A DNA stretch of 64,000 nucleotides, taken from positions 62,001-126,000 of the forward strand of contig NZ_JAASRU010000007.1 in assembly GCF_011761495.1 (NCBI RefSeq). The letters are read 5' to 3'. The position numbers and the translations under genes are program-made. Positions 11,538 to 19,244 of this stretch are shown in pieces (the first letter of the stretch is position 1; each line of letters begins with the position of its first letter). Under the pieces are notes generated by a model. It worked only from the letters and a program-made list of their open reading frames with translations. It ran no database searches and was not told where the DNA came from. The stretch is from Alkalibacillus almallahensis. GTDB taxonomy: Bacteria > Bacillota > Bacilli > Bacillales > Alkalibacillaceae.

Positions 11538-12206
11538 TTAACGATGATCAATTCGTTTCGAGATCCAATCACCAAGAAATTGGAAAATGAAGACAATGAT
11601 AACTATAAAGATAGTAGACGCTAGCACGACGTCCGTATTACGTCGTTGGAATCCTTCCATGTAAGCAAGATCCCCTAAGCCTCCAGCGCCAATCACACCA
11701 GCCATGGCAGTATAACTGATTAACGCAATTGCTGTAACGGTGATGCCAGAAATAAGCGCTGGCATAGATTCTGGAAGCAACACTTTGAAAATAATCGTTC
11801 GTGTTTTAGCTCCCATTGCTTTGGCCGCTTCAATCACACCTTTATCAACTTCTTTTAATCCAATCTCAACAAGCCGTGCATAGAACGGTGCTGAACCAAC
11901 AATTAGTGCTGGTAATGCGGCATTCGGCCCACGAATCGTACCAATTAAAAAGTCGGTAAACGGAAATAACAGTAATATTAAAATGATAAACGGAATTGCA
12001 CGGGATACGTTCACGATGGTTGCGACAATTGAATTCAATGGTTTGTTTTCCCATAGATTCCCTTTATTCGTTAAATAAAGTAATAACCCTAGTAGGATTC
12101 CAAGAATAAAGGTGCCTAATACTGAAATAAATGTCATATATAAGGTCTCATAAGTAGCAACCCACATCTTATCCATTTCGACGTTTGGAAATATATTAGT
12201 CAACAT
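11538..12206 (-). CDS. metP: Methionine ABC transporter permease MetP (MetI)
   Basis: 222 residues with five or six membrane segments and the permease EAA loop EAAKAMGAKTRTIIFKVLLPESMP, which docks on the ATPase. The N-terminal YETLYMTFISVLGTFILGILLGL and the GAGGLGDLAY block are typical of MetI-type permeases. The start overlaps the end of metN by 11 bases. It imports D- and L-methionine together with MetN and MetQ. Confidence 0.95.
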   Translation of the reverse strand: MLTNIFPNVEMDKMWVATYETLYMTFISVLGTFILGILLGLLLYLTNKGNLWENKPLNSIVATIVNVSRAIPFIILILLLFPFTDFLIGTIRGPNAALPALIVGSAPFYARLVEIGLKEVDKGVIEAAKAMGAKTRTIIFKVLLPESMPALISGITVTAIALISYTAMAGVIGAGGLGDLAYMEGFQRRNTDVVLASTIFIVIIVFIFQFLGDWISKRIDHR

Positions 12207-13224
12207 AATCGATCACCTCAACTCCCACGCCAGTTGTCTCAACGTAATTCATCACGTCTTCAATCGTTTCTGGCTCGCCTTGAAATTCAACATAAAGCGT
12301 GCCATAAGCACCTTCTTGAGTCGGTGAGATCGACCCTTGTAAGATGTTAACGTTAATATCAAATTGCTTCGACACATCGCTGATTAATGCCCGTTTCGCA
12401 TTATGCCCAACAAAATGCAACTTCACTACTTTGGAACGATCATCTGATGTAATAAAGTCCTTTAACTCTTCTACTGATCCTTCTTGAGGATTTAATTGTT
12501 GAACAAACCGCTTCGTTGTTTTCGATTGCGGGTTCATAAAGACATCTAAAACATCACCTTGTTCAACTACATGTCCTTGCTCCATCACGGCTACACGATG
12601 AGAAATCTTTTGAATAACATGCATTTCATGCGTAATAAGAATAATTGTTAAATCGAGCTTTTCATTAATCGAAACGAGTAATTCTAAAATGTCATCCGTT
12701 GTCTCAGGATCGAGTGCTGATGTGGCTTCATCACATAATAATACTTTCGGGTCGTTCGCAAGTGACCTAGCAATCCCGACACGTTGTTTTTGACCACCAC
12801 TTAATTGAGAAGGATAAGAATTTTCACGTCCTTTAAGCCCCACTAATTCGATGAGTTCAAGCACTTTTTCTTCACGATCAGCCTTTGGAACACCTGCTAT
12901 TTCTAATGGAAATGCAATATTCTCATAAACTGTTCGTGACCATAGTAAGTTGAAATGTTGAAAAATCATTCCGATTTTCTGTCGTTCAAGACGTAATTGC
13001 GCCTTACTGAGATCCGTCATATCTTGTCCATTTAAAATAATTTCACCATCAGTCGGATCTTCGAGGCGATTGATTAATCGCACAAATGTACTTTTTCCTG
13101 CTCCGCTATAACCAATCACCCCGTAGATATCACCTTTTTCAATATCAATGGATACATCATCAACGGCTTGTACGGTTTGATCTTTTGTTTTAAAGGTTTT
13201 AGACAAATTATTGATCTTAATCAC
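12196..13224 (-). CDS. metN: Methionine ABC transporter ATPase MetN
   Basis: 342 residues. Walker A is GYSGAGKST, signature LSGGQKQRVGIARSLA, Walker B VLLCDEATSALD. The C-terminal 90 residues form the ACT-like NIL domain (KLHFVGHNAKRALISDV, VNILQGSI) that binds methionine and inhibits the transporter in this family. It is the first gene of metN-metP-metQ and is preceded by two tandem S-box leaders, so it should be expressed when S-adenosylmethionine is low. Confidence 0.96.
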   Translation of the reverse strand: MIKINNLSKTFKTKDQTVQAVDDVSIDIEKGDIYGVIGYSGAGKSTFVRLINRLEDPTDGEIILNGQDMTDLSKAQLRLERQKIGMIFQHFNLLWSRTVYENIAFPLEIAGVPKADREEKVLELIELVGLKGRENSYPSQLSGGQKQRVGIARSLANDPKVLLCDEATSALDPETTDDILELLVSINEKLDLTIILITHEMHVIQKISHRVAVMEQGHVVEQGDVLDVFMNPQSKTTKRFVQQLNPQEGSVEELKDFITSDDRSKVVKLHFVGHNAKRALISDVSKQFDINVNILQGSISPTQEGAYGTLYVEFQGEPETIEDVMNYVETTGVGVEVIDYVD

Positions 13225-13250
13225 AGTTATGACCTCCTTGCTGTCAAAAT

Positions 13251-13421
13251 AAAAAACCTTTCTACTCCAATAAGAGAACAGAAAGGTTTGACGAATTAAC
13301 CAATTGTTCTCTTATCTTTCAAAGCAAAATATAGCTTTGAAGGAATTAGCACCTATCATGCCTCATGCATGACGGTTGCTGGGTTTCGCAGGGCCTGTCC
13401 CTCCACCTCTCTTGATAAGAG
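13251..13421 (-). ncRNA. S-box (SAM-I) riboswitch, metN-proximal, with its terminator
   Basis: The minus strand has the S-box core: CTCTTATCAAGAGAGGTGGA, then GGGACAGGCCCTGCGAAACC, the CAGCAACC block, and a 3' P1 strand GATAAGAG. Downstream a terminator hairpin AAACCTTTCT/AGAAAGGTTT is followed by TTTTTT. The 3' strand of P1 (ATAAGAGAAC) can pair perfectly with GTTCTCTTAT in the terminator loop region, giving the antiterminator. This is the classic transcription-off switch when SAM is bound. Aptamer spans roughly 13309-13421, terminator 13251-13289. Confidence 0.96.
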
Positions 13422-13471
13422 ATTTTAATGCATTATTCTTTTTATACGTTAATCTGTTAATGTGTTAATCA

Positions 13472-13622
13472 CAAAAAAACTTTCTTGTAAGAACAAGAAA
13501 GAGGATTACTCAATCTTATCTTACAATGCTTTCACATTGCAGGAATTAGCACCAATCATGTACGCTACATGACGGTTGCCGGGCTTCACAGGGCCTATCC
13601 CTCCGCCTCTCTGGATAAGAAG
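13472..13622 (-). ncRNA. S-box (SAM-I) riboswitch, promoter-proximal, with its terminator
   Basis: A second complete S-box on the minus strand: CTTCTTATCCAGAGAGGCGG, GGGATAGGCCCTGTGAAGCC, CGGCAACC, GGTGCTAATTCC and a closing GATAAG strand, followed by a terminator CTTTCTTGT/ACAAGAAAG with a T-run. TTGTAAGA next to P1 can pair with TCTTACAA in the terminator, a shorter antiterminator than in the downstream copy. Aptamer roughly 13514-13622. Two full switches in series mean two independent chances to stop transcription. Confidence 0.95.
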
Positions 13623-13649
13623 TTTGTTATTCAACTTGCGATAAATTGT

Positions 13650-13678
13650 ATGTTAGCATAGGAATAGATAATCGTCAA
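13650..13678 (-). promoter_or_regulatory. Sigma-A promoter of the metNPQ leader
   Basis: TTGACG and TAACAT with 17-base spacing on the minus strand. The predicted transcription start lies about 20 bases before the first S-box aptamer, which fits a leader RNA carrying both switches. Confidence 0.65.
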
Positions 13679-13718
13679 ACACAACTTCAAAGAAAATTTC
13701 AATAAAAGGATGATAAAG

Positions 13719-14147
13719 ATGAAAGCACCAACATTTGAATTGCCTTATTTAGATAACCCTGATCAAACGTTTAACCTTAGTGATCTATTAGGTGAAAAAG
13801 TAATTGTTTTGACCTTTTGGGCATCATGGTGTCCAGACTGTGCACGTGACTTGCCGAAAAAAGAACAGTTTTATAAGACGATGCGGCATAATAATATTGA
13901 AATGATGACGATCAATGTATCTGGCCGCGAACGCGATATGTCTGAAGCGCATAAATTCCAAGAACAATTTTTAACTCAGCCAGTCCTACAGGATCGTGGT
14001 CGAGAAATTTACGATCTATATCAAGCTGATGGTGTTCCGACGACCATTGTAATTGATTTAGATGGAAATATTGTCGGTCACTTCGGCGATAAAGACGACT
14101 TTGTTGAAGTCATTAAAATCATTGGCGATTACTTCCCAGCTCAATAA
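13719..14147 (+). CDS. TlpA/ResA-like thiol-disulfide oxidoreductase
   Basis: 142 residues with a thioredoxin fold of the AhpC/TSA-TlpA type. The active site is WASWCPDC (two Cys spaced by Pro-Asp), and the cis-Pro loop is GVPTTIVID. There is no signal peptide or membrane anchor, unlike ResA, so it is probably cytosolic or peripheral. The second ATG was chosen because AAAGG directly touches the first ATG and is 9 bases from the second. It is a single-gene unit, with its promoter region shared with the divergent met leader and a strong terminator after it. Confidence 0.85.
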   Translation: MKAPTFELPYLDNPDQTFNLSDLLGEKVIVLTFWASWCPDCARDLPKKEQFYKTMRHNNIEMMTINVSGRERDMSEAHKFQEQFLTQPVLQDRGREIYDLYQADGVPTTIVIDLDGNIVGHFGDKDDFVEVIKIIGDYFPAQ

Positions 14148-14153
14148 ATCACT

Positions 14154-14190
14154 AAAAGCCCCGAACTTATCAGGTGAGTTCGGGGCTTTT
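14154..14190. terminator. Bidirectional terminator
   Basis: AAAAGCCCCGAACT and AGTTCGGGGCTTTT, a 14-bp stem with a short loop directly after the thioredoxin-like gene. T-runs exist on both strands, so it can also end leftward transcripts coming through the repeat region. Confidence 0.9.
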
Positions 14191-14245
14191 AACGTTTAAG
14201 CTTTTATAGTTTTATCTTAATTTGATGTTGAGTTATAATCTCTTA

Positions 14246-14493
14246 GTTGTTGAATTGTGAGTAGCGTTGGTGTCGACATTAGTCTTCTGGGTCGTCGATG
14301 TTATAGTGCGTGTCTCGAGATCCCGCTGTGATACAGTGATACAGCGAAAAAGGCGCATGATACAGCGCAATTGGCGCTCTATACAGCGAAATCTCTCCAT
14401 TATACAGCGAAAACATGCTTACATACAGCGAAATCATCGCTTGATACAGCGAAACTAAACTATACACTGATAGCGGATCACAATTTCAACAAC
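14246..14493 (+). repeat. Dispersed structured repeat, copy C, with central part replaced
   Basis: The ends GTTGTTGAATTGTGAG and GCGGATCACAATTTCAAC mark a fifth copy of the dispersed element, followed by the same GGACTTTATCAAAG flank seen at copies D and E. Between the ends most of the usual core is missing: a TGTCGACATTAG stretch (also in copy D) and GTGTCTCGAGATCCCGC remain, and then a 21-bp-period array fills the space. Confidence 0.8.
14333..14470 (+). repeat. 21-bp-period array of ATACAGCGAAA
   Basis: Six ACAGCG cores start at 14341, 14362, 14383, 14404, 14425 and 14446, exactly 21 bp apart, each usually preceded by AT and followed by AAA, with variable sequence between. Degenerate units (ATACAGTG, ATACACTG) lie at both edges. 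Because 21 is a multiple of three, all frames show a false seven-residue peptide repeat; no ribosome site supports translation. Confidence 0.85.
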
Positions 14494-14530
14494 GGACTTT
14501 ATCAAAGTTTATTGAATAACAATCACAGTT

Positions 14531-14863
14531 TTACGTTTGTTGCGTCTCTTCTTTAACTAAATAAGGTCCCATCTCTTTCAATAAATACGGTACAGAATTA
14601 AACGTATAAAGTCGCTCAACCGCTTGACCTTGTTTCACCACAAGCAAACAAGGCACACTCGTTATGTTAAACTCTTGCATAAATTCAGGTGCAAGCGTCG
14701 CATTTAATTCATAAAACTTCTCATCTTCTAATGTATCTTCAATATAATGCAACATCCGTTTAGCCACTTTACACGTGCCACAAAATGGACTATTCACAAA
14801 TAACAAATGATACTGCTTTTTATTAACGATAAACTGGGCCTGTTTGCCATTTACTTCTTGCAT
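14531..14863 (-). CDS. yusE: Thioredoxin-like protein, YusE type
   Basis: 110 residues, thioredoxin fold with active site FCGTCKVAKR and cis-Pro loop ITSVPCLLVV. Position before a Toprim protein, gcvH and a Spx-like protein matches the B. subtilis yusE-yusF-yusG-gcvH-yusI order. It follows the yusF-like gene by three bases and is read from AAAGGGG. The role of YusE is not known to me; a disulfide reductase function in the cytosol is a family inference. Confidence 0.85.
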   Translation of the reverse strand: MQEVNGKQAQFIVNKKQYHLLFVNSPFCGTCKVAKRMLHYIEDTLEDEKFYELNATLAPEFMQEFNITSVPCLLVVKQGQAVERLYTFNSVPYLLKEMGPYLVKEETQQT

Positions 14864-14866
14864 AAT

Positions 14867-15232
14867 TTATGACCCCTTTAAGTATTTTACCTTAACTTTA
14901 AAATTAGCTGCTTGTAAAATAGAGGCTACCACATGTTCCGGTGTATCTTCAACTTGGCGGTATTGAGTTTCAGTAAATAAATTCTCTGCATGAGATAACT
15001 CTTGATTCAACTGCTTCCGCAATTTCCGGCCAGGTTCATCTTCATCAGTAAAAATATAAACTTCTCGATCTAATAAATCATAGTTTTCAATCAGTTCATC
15101 TAAAGCATAGACACCAATCGTACCGAACGTACAAAGAATATCTTCTTCTTGCTCTAAGACACGGTTGAGTTTATAACGATCTTGTTTACCCTCTACAATA
15201 ATTAAACGAGATAATGGTTCCATCTTATTCAC
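14867..15232 (-). CDS. yusF: Toprim-domain protein, YusF type
   Basis: 121 residues. A compact Toprim domain is visible: LIIVEGKQDRYKL with the metal-binding Glu, and FTDEDEPGRKLRKQL with the Asp-x-Asp pair. These small Toprim proteins are related to the catalytic part of primases, RNase M5 and nucleases, but lack other domains. No function has been shown to my knowledge. It is the first gene of a two-gene unit with yusE, and a terminator separates it from gcvH. Confidence 0.85.
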   Translation of the reverse strand: MNKMEPLSRLIIVEGKQDRYKLNRVLEQEEDILCTFGTIGVYALDELIENYDLLDREVYIFTDEDEPGRKLRKQLNQELSHAENLFTETQYRQVEDTPEHVVASILQAANFKVKVKYLKGS

Positions 15233-15253
15233 CTAAATTTGATCTGAGTTAGA

Positions 15254-15285
15254 AAAGACTGATCTCGTGATGAAGATCAGTCTTT
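15254..15285 (-). terminator. Terminator after gcvH
   Basis: AAAGACTGATCT and AGATCAGTCTTT, a 12-bp stem with an 8-nt loop and TTTT on the minus strand, just past the gcvH stop. Confidence 0.85.
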
Positions 15286-15301
15286 AAAATGATTTATTTA
15301 A

Positions 15302-15685
15302 TTATTCATCATCTACCATTTGTTGATAAGCATCAGCATCCATTAGCTTGTCCAAGTCTGTTTTATCTGATACTTCAACAACAACCATCCAAGCTTGGTC
15401 ATGTGGTGATTCGTTGACTAGTTCTGGACTATCTTCTAGCTCTTCGTTTACTTCAACCACTTTACCAGAAACAGGTGCGTATAATTCTGAAACTGTTTTA
15501 ACTGATTCAACACTACCAAATGGTTGATCTAAAGTTAGTTCATCGCCTTCTTCTGGTAATTCAACAAACACAATATCGCCAAGCTCATCTTGGGCGAATT
15601 CTGTAATACCAATGCGTACACGGCCACCTTCATCTTTCACCCATTCGTGTTCTTCTGAATATAAATATTCTTTCGGTAAACTCAT
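15302..15685 (-). CDS. gcvH: Glycine cleavage system H protein
   Basis: 127 residues, normal for GcvH, which carries aminomethyl groups on a lipoyl-lysine and in Bacillus also serves as the entry point of lipoate relay. The lipoyl lysine is in [30 protein letters not shown] is the typical N-terminus. GGAGGG precedes the ATG. As in B. subtilis it is separate from gcvT and gcvP, which fits its role in lipoate assembly. Confidence 0.97.
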   Translation of the reverse strand: MSLPKEYLYSEEHEWVKDEGGRVRIGITEFAQDELGDIVFVELPEEGDELTLDQPFGSVESVKTVSELYAPVSGKVVEVNEELEDSPELVNESPHDQAWMVVVEVSDKTDLDKLMDADAYQQMVDDE

Positions 15686-15755
15686 GCGATCCCCTCCAAA
15701 ATTTCAAAATCATAATTTTATCATACAATAAAGTTAACTATTATGCATTAACAAG

Positions 15756-16115
15756 TTATGAATTCCACGTTTCATCAAATGTATCTTCATTAAATCCGAC
15801 AGTTACATGCTCACCATCCGTCACAATTGGTCGTTTTATCAACATGCCATCTGACGCTAATAACTCGATTTGTTCGTCTTCAGACATGGATGGTAAACGT
15901 TCTTTCAAATTGAGCTCACGATATTTCTTACCTGACGTGTTGAAAAATTTCTTTGTTGGTAAGTCACTACGTTCAATAACCTGTTTTAATTCTGTTTGAT
16001 TTGGTGGATTGTCCACAATATGTACTGAATCGTACTCCAGGTTATGTTCATCTAACCATTTAAGTGCTTTTCGGCATGTCCCACATTTGGGATACTGATA
16101 GACCGTTAAACTCAT
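15756..16115 (-). CDS. yusI: ArsC/Spx-family protein, YusI type
   Basis: 119 residues with the N-terminal YQYPKCGTCRKALKWL, which has a CxxC motif like Spx and ArsC-like thiol proteins, and the conserved KKFFNTSGKKYREL and DGMLIKRPI blocks of this branch. Synteny with gcvH and fadE matches B. subtilis yusI. The start was moved to MSLTVYQ because AAGGAGGG is 9 bases upstream; the longer frame lacks a ribosome site. Arsenate reductase activity is unlikely to be its main role; the function is not established. Confidence 0.85.
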   Translation of the reverse strand: MSLTVYQYPKCGTCRKALKWLDEHNLEYDSVHIVDNPPNQTELKQVIERSDLPTKKFFNTSGKKYRELNLKERLPSMSEDEQIELLASDGMLIKRPIVTDGEHVTVGFNEDTFDETWNS

Positions 16116-16189
16116 GTGATTTCCCTCCTTTATCATTCTCATACATTTTAACATGAACAGTTATTAAAATTGATTATTTTGCATAAGTA

Positions 16190-16215
16190 ATCCGCATGGT
16201 CAGCACCATGCGGAT
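16190..16215 (-). terminator. Hairpin after fadE
   Basis: ATCCGCATGG and CCATGCGGAT form a 10-bp stem with a 6-nt loop between the end of fadE and the yusI-like gene. The T-run is weak (TACTTATG), so termination may be partial. Confidence 0.6.
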
Positions 16216-16232
16216 CAACTTGAACAAACTAA

Positions 16233-18011
16233 TTATACAACGTATTTCTCTTCTTCAACTAATTGTGAGGCAATTTCACGTTTCTTCGCAATCACATTTA
16301 CGTGTTCACGACGCGTTAATTTGCGTAACGCTGACAGCATCATACGGAGGTTATCGCCTTCTTCTACAGCAATTAATGTTTCTTTTGCGTGTGCTTCAAT
16401 GTCATTTAATGTTTCTTCGACAAATACTTGCGTGTATAGAAGTTTTTGACGAGCTTGGGCTTCACCATCTTTTTCAATTGCTTTTTCAGTACGTAGCACA
16501 GCAGACTCCATATTATAAATATCCGCTGCAATATCAGCAATATTAGACAGTAGCTCTTGCTCATTTTCTAGTTTATCTTGATATTTCTGAGCTGCAATTC
16601 CAGCAGCTAATAAACCAATCTTCTTCGCATTACCGACAAGATATTTCTCTTGAGCCAATGCTTCATCACCTGGCGTCTCAGGCATCATTGACATTAATTC
16701 ATTTTGTAAATTCGTTGCTTTTTCTAGTAATGGAAGTTCGCCTTTCATCGCTTTCTTCATGAACGTTCCTGGCACGATCATGCGGTTTATTTCATTTGTA
16801 CCTTCGAAAATACGATTGATACGTGAATCACGATAAATGCGTTCAACTTCATATTCTTGCATGAAGCCGTAACCACCGTGAATCTGTACCGCTTCATCGG
16901 CTGCGAAATCAAGTAGTTCAGTTGCCGTATATTTATTCATAGAACATTCGATCGCGTATTCTGCAATCCCTTTGGCAACTTCTGACCCGTCATTTAACTC
17001 TTCTTTTGATAACTGACCGAGCCGAGATTCGAATAAACCAACTGTACGGTAAACCGCACTTTCATTGGCATAAGTTTTCGTTGCGACACTCGCTAATTTT
17101 TCTTGAATTAGTGGGAAGCTTGAAATTGGCGTTTGGAATTGTTTACGTTCGTTCGCATAACTTGCTGCTAGTTCGAGTGCACGTTTCGCACTACCAACAC
17201 CACCAATTGCTAGCTTATAACGACCAACGTTTAAAATATTGAACGCAATCACATGACCGCGACCAATTTCGCCTAGAACATTTTCGACTGGTACTTCAGC
17301 ATCTTCTAATACTAATGTACGAGTTGAAGATGATTTGATCCCCATCTTCTTCTCTTCTGGGCCAGTTGAAACACCTGGGAAGTCACGTTCGATAATAAAG
17401 GCTGTGAAGTGTTCACCATCAATCTTTGCATAGACAACGAAAACGTCAGCAAAAGCTGAGTTCGTGATCCACTGCTTTTCACCATTCAATACATAGTGTG
17501 TACCCGCTTCATTTAATTTAGCTGTTGTTTTCGCGCCTAACGCATCAGAACCAGAACCAGGCTCAGTTAACGCATAAGCCGCAATTTTTTCACCTGTCGC
17601 TAATGATGGCAAATACTTTTGCTTTTGCTCATGATTACCGAAGAAAACGATTGGCAGTGAACCAATTCCAACGTGGGCACCATGAGTAATGGAGAAACCA
17701 CCAGCTAGTGACATTTTTTCTGTCACGAGTGATGACGTGATTTTATCAAGTTCTAACCCGCCATATTCTTCTGGGACATCAATGCCTAGTAAACCAAGTT
17801 CCCCTGCTTTTTCAAGTAGGTTAACAGACTTATCAAATTCATGATTTTCTAAGTCATCTAGTACTGGCCATACATCATTTTTAATATAATCTTCTGTCGT
17901 CTTCGCAATCATTTTGTGCTCATCAGTGAAATCTTCTGGTGTTAAGACGTCTTTCGGCTCAACATCTTCGACTAAAAATGATCCACCTTTAAATACCTTT
18001 TCTTCTATCAT
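16233..18011 (-). CDS. fadE: Acyl-CoA dehydrogenase FadE
   Basis: 592 residues, same size as B. subtilis FadE (about 594), which carries out the first, FAD-dependent oxidation of fatty acyl-CoA. The two family signatures are present: AYALTEPGSGSDALGAKT and QIHGGYGFMQEYEVERIYRDSRINRIFEGTNE in blocks; the catalytic base is in the region around YRDSRI. A C-terminal helical extension of about 170 residues distinguishes it from short-chain enzymes. It is the last gene of fadN-fadA-fadE, 24 bases after fadA. Confidence 0.95.
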   Translation of the reverse strand: MIEEKVFKGGSFLVEDVEPKDVLTPEDFTDEHKMIAKTTEDYIKNDVWPVLDDLENHEFDKSVNLLEKAGELGLLGIDVPEEYGGLELDKITSSLVTEKMSLAGGFSITHGAHVGIGSLPIVFFGNHEQKQKYLPSLATGEKIAAYALTEPGSGSDALGAKTTAKLNEAGTHYVLNGEKQWITNSAFADVFVVYAKIDGEHFTAFIIERDFPGVSTGPEEKKMGIKSSSTRTLVLEDAEVPVENVLGEIGRGHVIAFNILNVGRYKLAIGGVGSAKRALELAASYANERKQFQTPISSFPLIQEKLASVATKTYANESAVYRTVGLFESRLGQLSKEELNDGSEVAKGIAEYAIECSMNKYTATELLDFAADEAVQIHGGYGFMQEYEVERIYRDSRINRIFEGTNEINRMIVPGTFMKKAMKGELPLLEKATNLQNELMSMMPETPGDEALAQEKYLVGNAKKIGLLAAGIAAQKYQDKLENEQELLSNIADIAADIYNMESAVLRTEKAIEKDGEAQARQKLLYTQVFVEETLNDIEAHAKETLIAVEEGDNLRMMLSALRKLTRREHVNVIAKKREIASQLVEEEKYVV

Positions 18012-18035
18012 AATAAATCCTCCCCGATTTTAGAA

Positions 18036-19211
18036 TTATAGTAATTCAAATACACCAGCAGCACCCATGCCGCCACCAATACACATGGTACAGACGCCAT
18101 ATTTCACGTCACGGCGTTTCATTTCGTGAATAAGTGATAAGGTTAGTTTGGTACCCGTGCAACCAAGTGGGTGTCCAAGCGCAATTGCCCCACCATTCAC
18201 GTTCACGATGTCTTCATCTAAACCTAATTCACGGCAGACTTGAAGTGCTTGTGACGCAAAAGCTTCGTTTAATTCATACAAGCCAATATCATCCATCGTT
18301 AAACCAGCTAGTTCTACCGCTTTAGGAATTGCCTTAACAGGACCGACACCCATGACTTCTGGTTCAACACCTTCGACTGTAAACGAATGGAATTTCGCCA
18401 TTGGTTCTAAGCCTTCTTGTTCAGCTTTTTCCCGGTCCATGACAAGCACAGAAGCTGCACCATCACTCATTTGTGAGGCGTTACCTGCAGTCACAGATCC
18501 TTTAACATTAAAGGCTGGTTTTAAATTAGCTAAACTCTCGACACTCGTGTCTGGACGGACACCTTCGTCTTGTGAAACAGTAAAAGTACGTTCTTGGACT
18601 GTGTTATCCTCTCCAACTGAACGATCCACAACTTCAACAGGGACTATTTCGTCATCGAACTTACCTTCTTTAAGGGCTTGAGCAGCGCGTTCATGACTAC
18701 GTGCAGCAAAAGCGTCCTGATCTTCTCTTGTAACACCATAACGATTGGCCACCTCTTCAGCTGTATGCCCCATATTCATATAATATTCTGGTGCTTCGTC
18801 AACTAAAGTCGGGTTCGGGCGAATAACATTTCCACCCATTGGGATCATCGACATCGATTCAGCTCCACCAGCAACAATCGTATCGGCATAGCCAAGCATA
18901 ATGCGTTCAGCTGCGTATGCAATACTTTGTAGCCCTGACGAACAATAACGATTAATCGTAATACCAGGAACATCATGATCTAAACCTGCTAATCCAGCAA
19001 TTTGCCTTGCCATATTCATACCTTGTTCTGCTTCGGGCATGGCACATCCGATAATGACATCGTCAATTTTTCCATCGTAATTATTAGCTCGTTTTAAAGT
19101 TTCTTTAACTGTTGTTGCGGCTAAATCATCTGGGCGTGTATGCGCAAATGAGCCTTTATTTGCTTTTCCGACAGGTGTTCTTGCACCTGACACAATAACT
19201 GCTTCTCTCAC
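18036..19211 (-). CDS. fadA: Acetyl-CoA C-acyltransferase (thiolase) FadA
   Basis: 391 residues from a GTG start, matching the B. subtilis protein length. The GTG is preceded by GGAGG; the ATG further upstream is not. Thiolase signatures are clear: [18 protein letters not shown] with the nucleophilic Cys, [17 protein letters not shown] with the His, and [13 protein letters not shown] with the second Cys. It splits 3-ketoacyl-CoA into acetyl-CoA and a shortened acyl-CoA, the last step of each beta-oxidation round. It sits between fadN and fadE in the operon. Confidence 0.96.
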   Translation of the reverse strand: MREAVIVSGARTPVGKANKGSFAHTRPDDLAATTVKETLKRANNYDGKIDDVIIGCAMPEAEQGMNMARQIAGLAGLDHDVPGITINRYCSSGLQSIAYAAERIMLGYADTIVAGGAESMSMIPMGGNVIRPNPTLVDEAPEYYMNMGHTAEEVANRYGVTREDQDAFAARSHERAAQALKEGKFDDEIVPVEVVDRSVGEDNTVQERTFTVSQDEGVRPDTSVESLANLKPAFNVKGSVTAGNASQMSDGAASVLVMDREKAEQEGLEPMAKFHSFTVEGVEPEVMGVGPVKAIPKAVELAGLTMDDIGLYELNEAFASQALQVCRELGLDEDIVNVNGGAIALGHPLGCTGTKLTLSLIHEMKRRDVKYGVCTMCIGGGMGAAGVFELL

Positions 19212-19244
19212 AATAGAACCTCCTCTTCGGTTGGATTTCCCCAC

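Noticed and set aside
14267-14556. Small proteins with seven-residue repeats in three frames on both strands
   Set aside because: They follow from the 21-bp period of the DNA array; none has a ribosome site or sensible start.
15686-15755. Glycine riboswitch upstream of gcvH
   Set aside because: The 70-base gap is too short and lacks the conserved core; gcvH is not in a gcvTP operon here.
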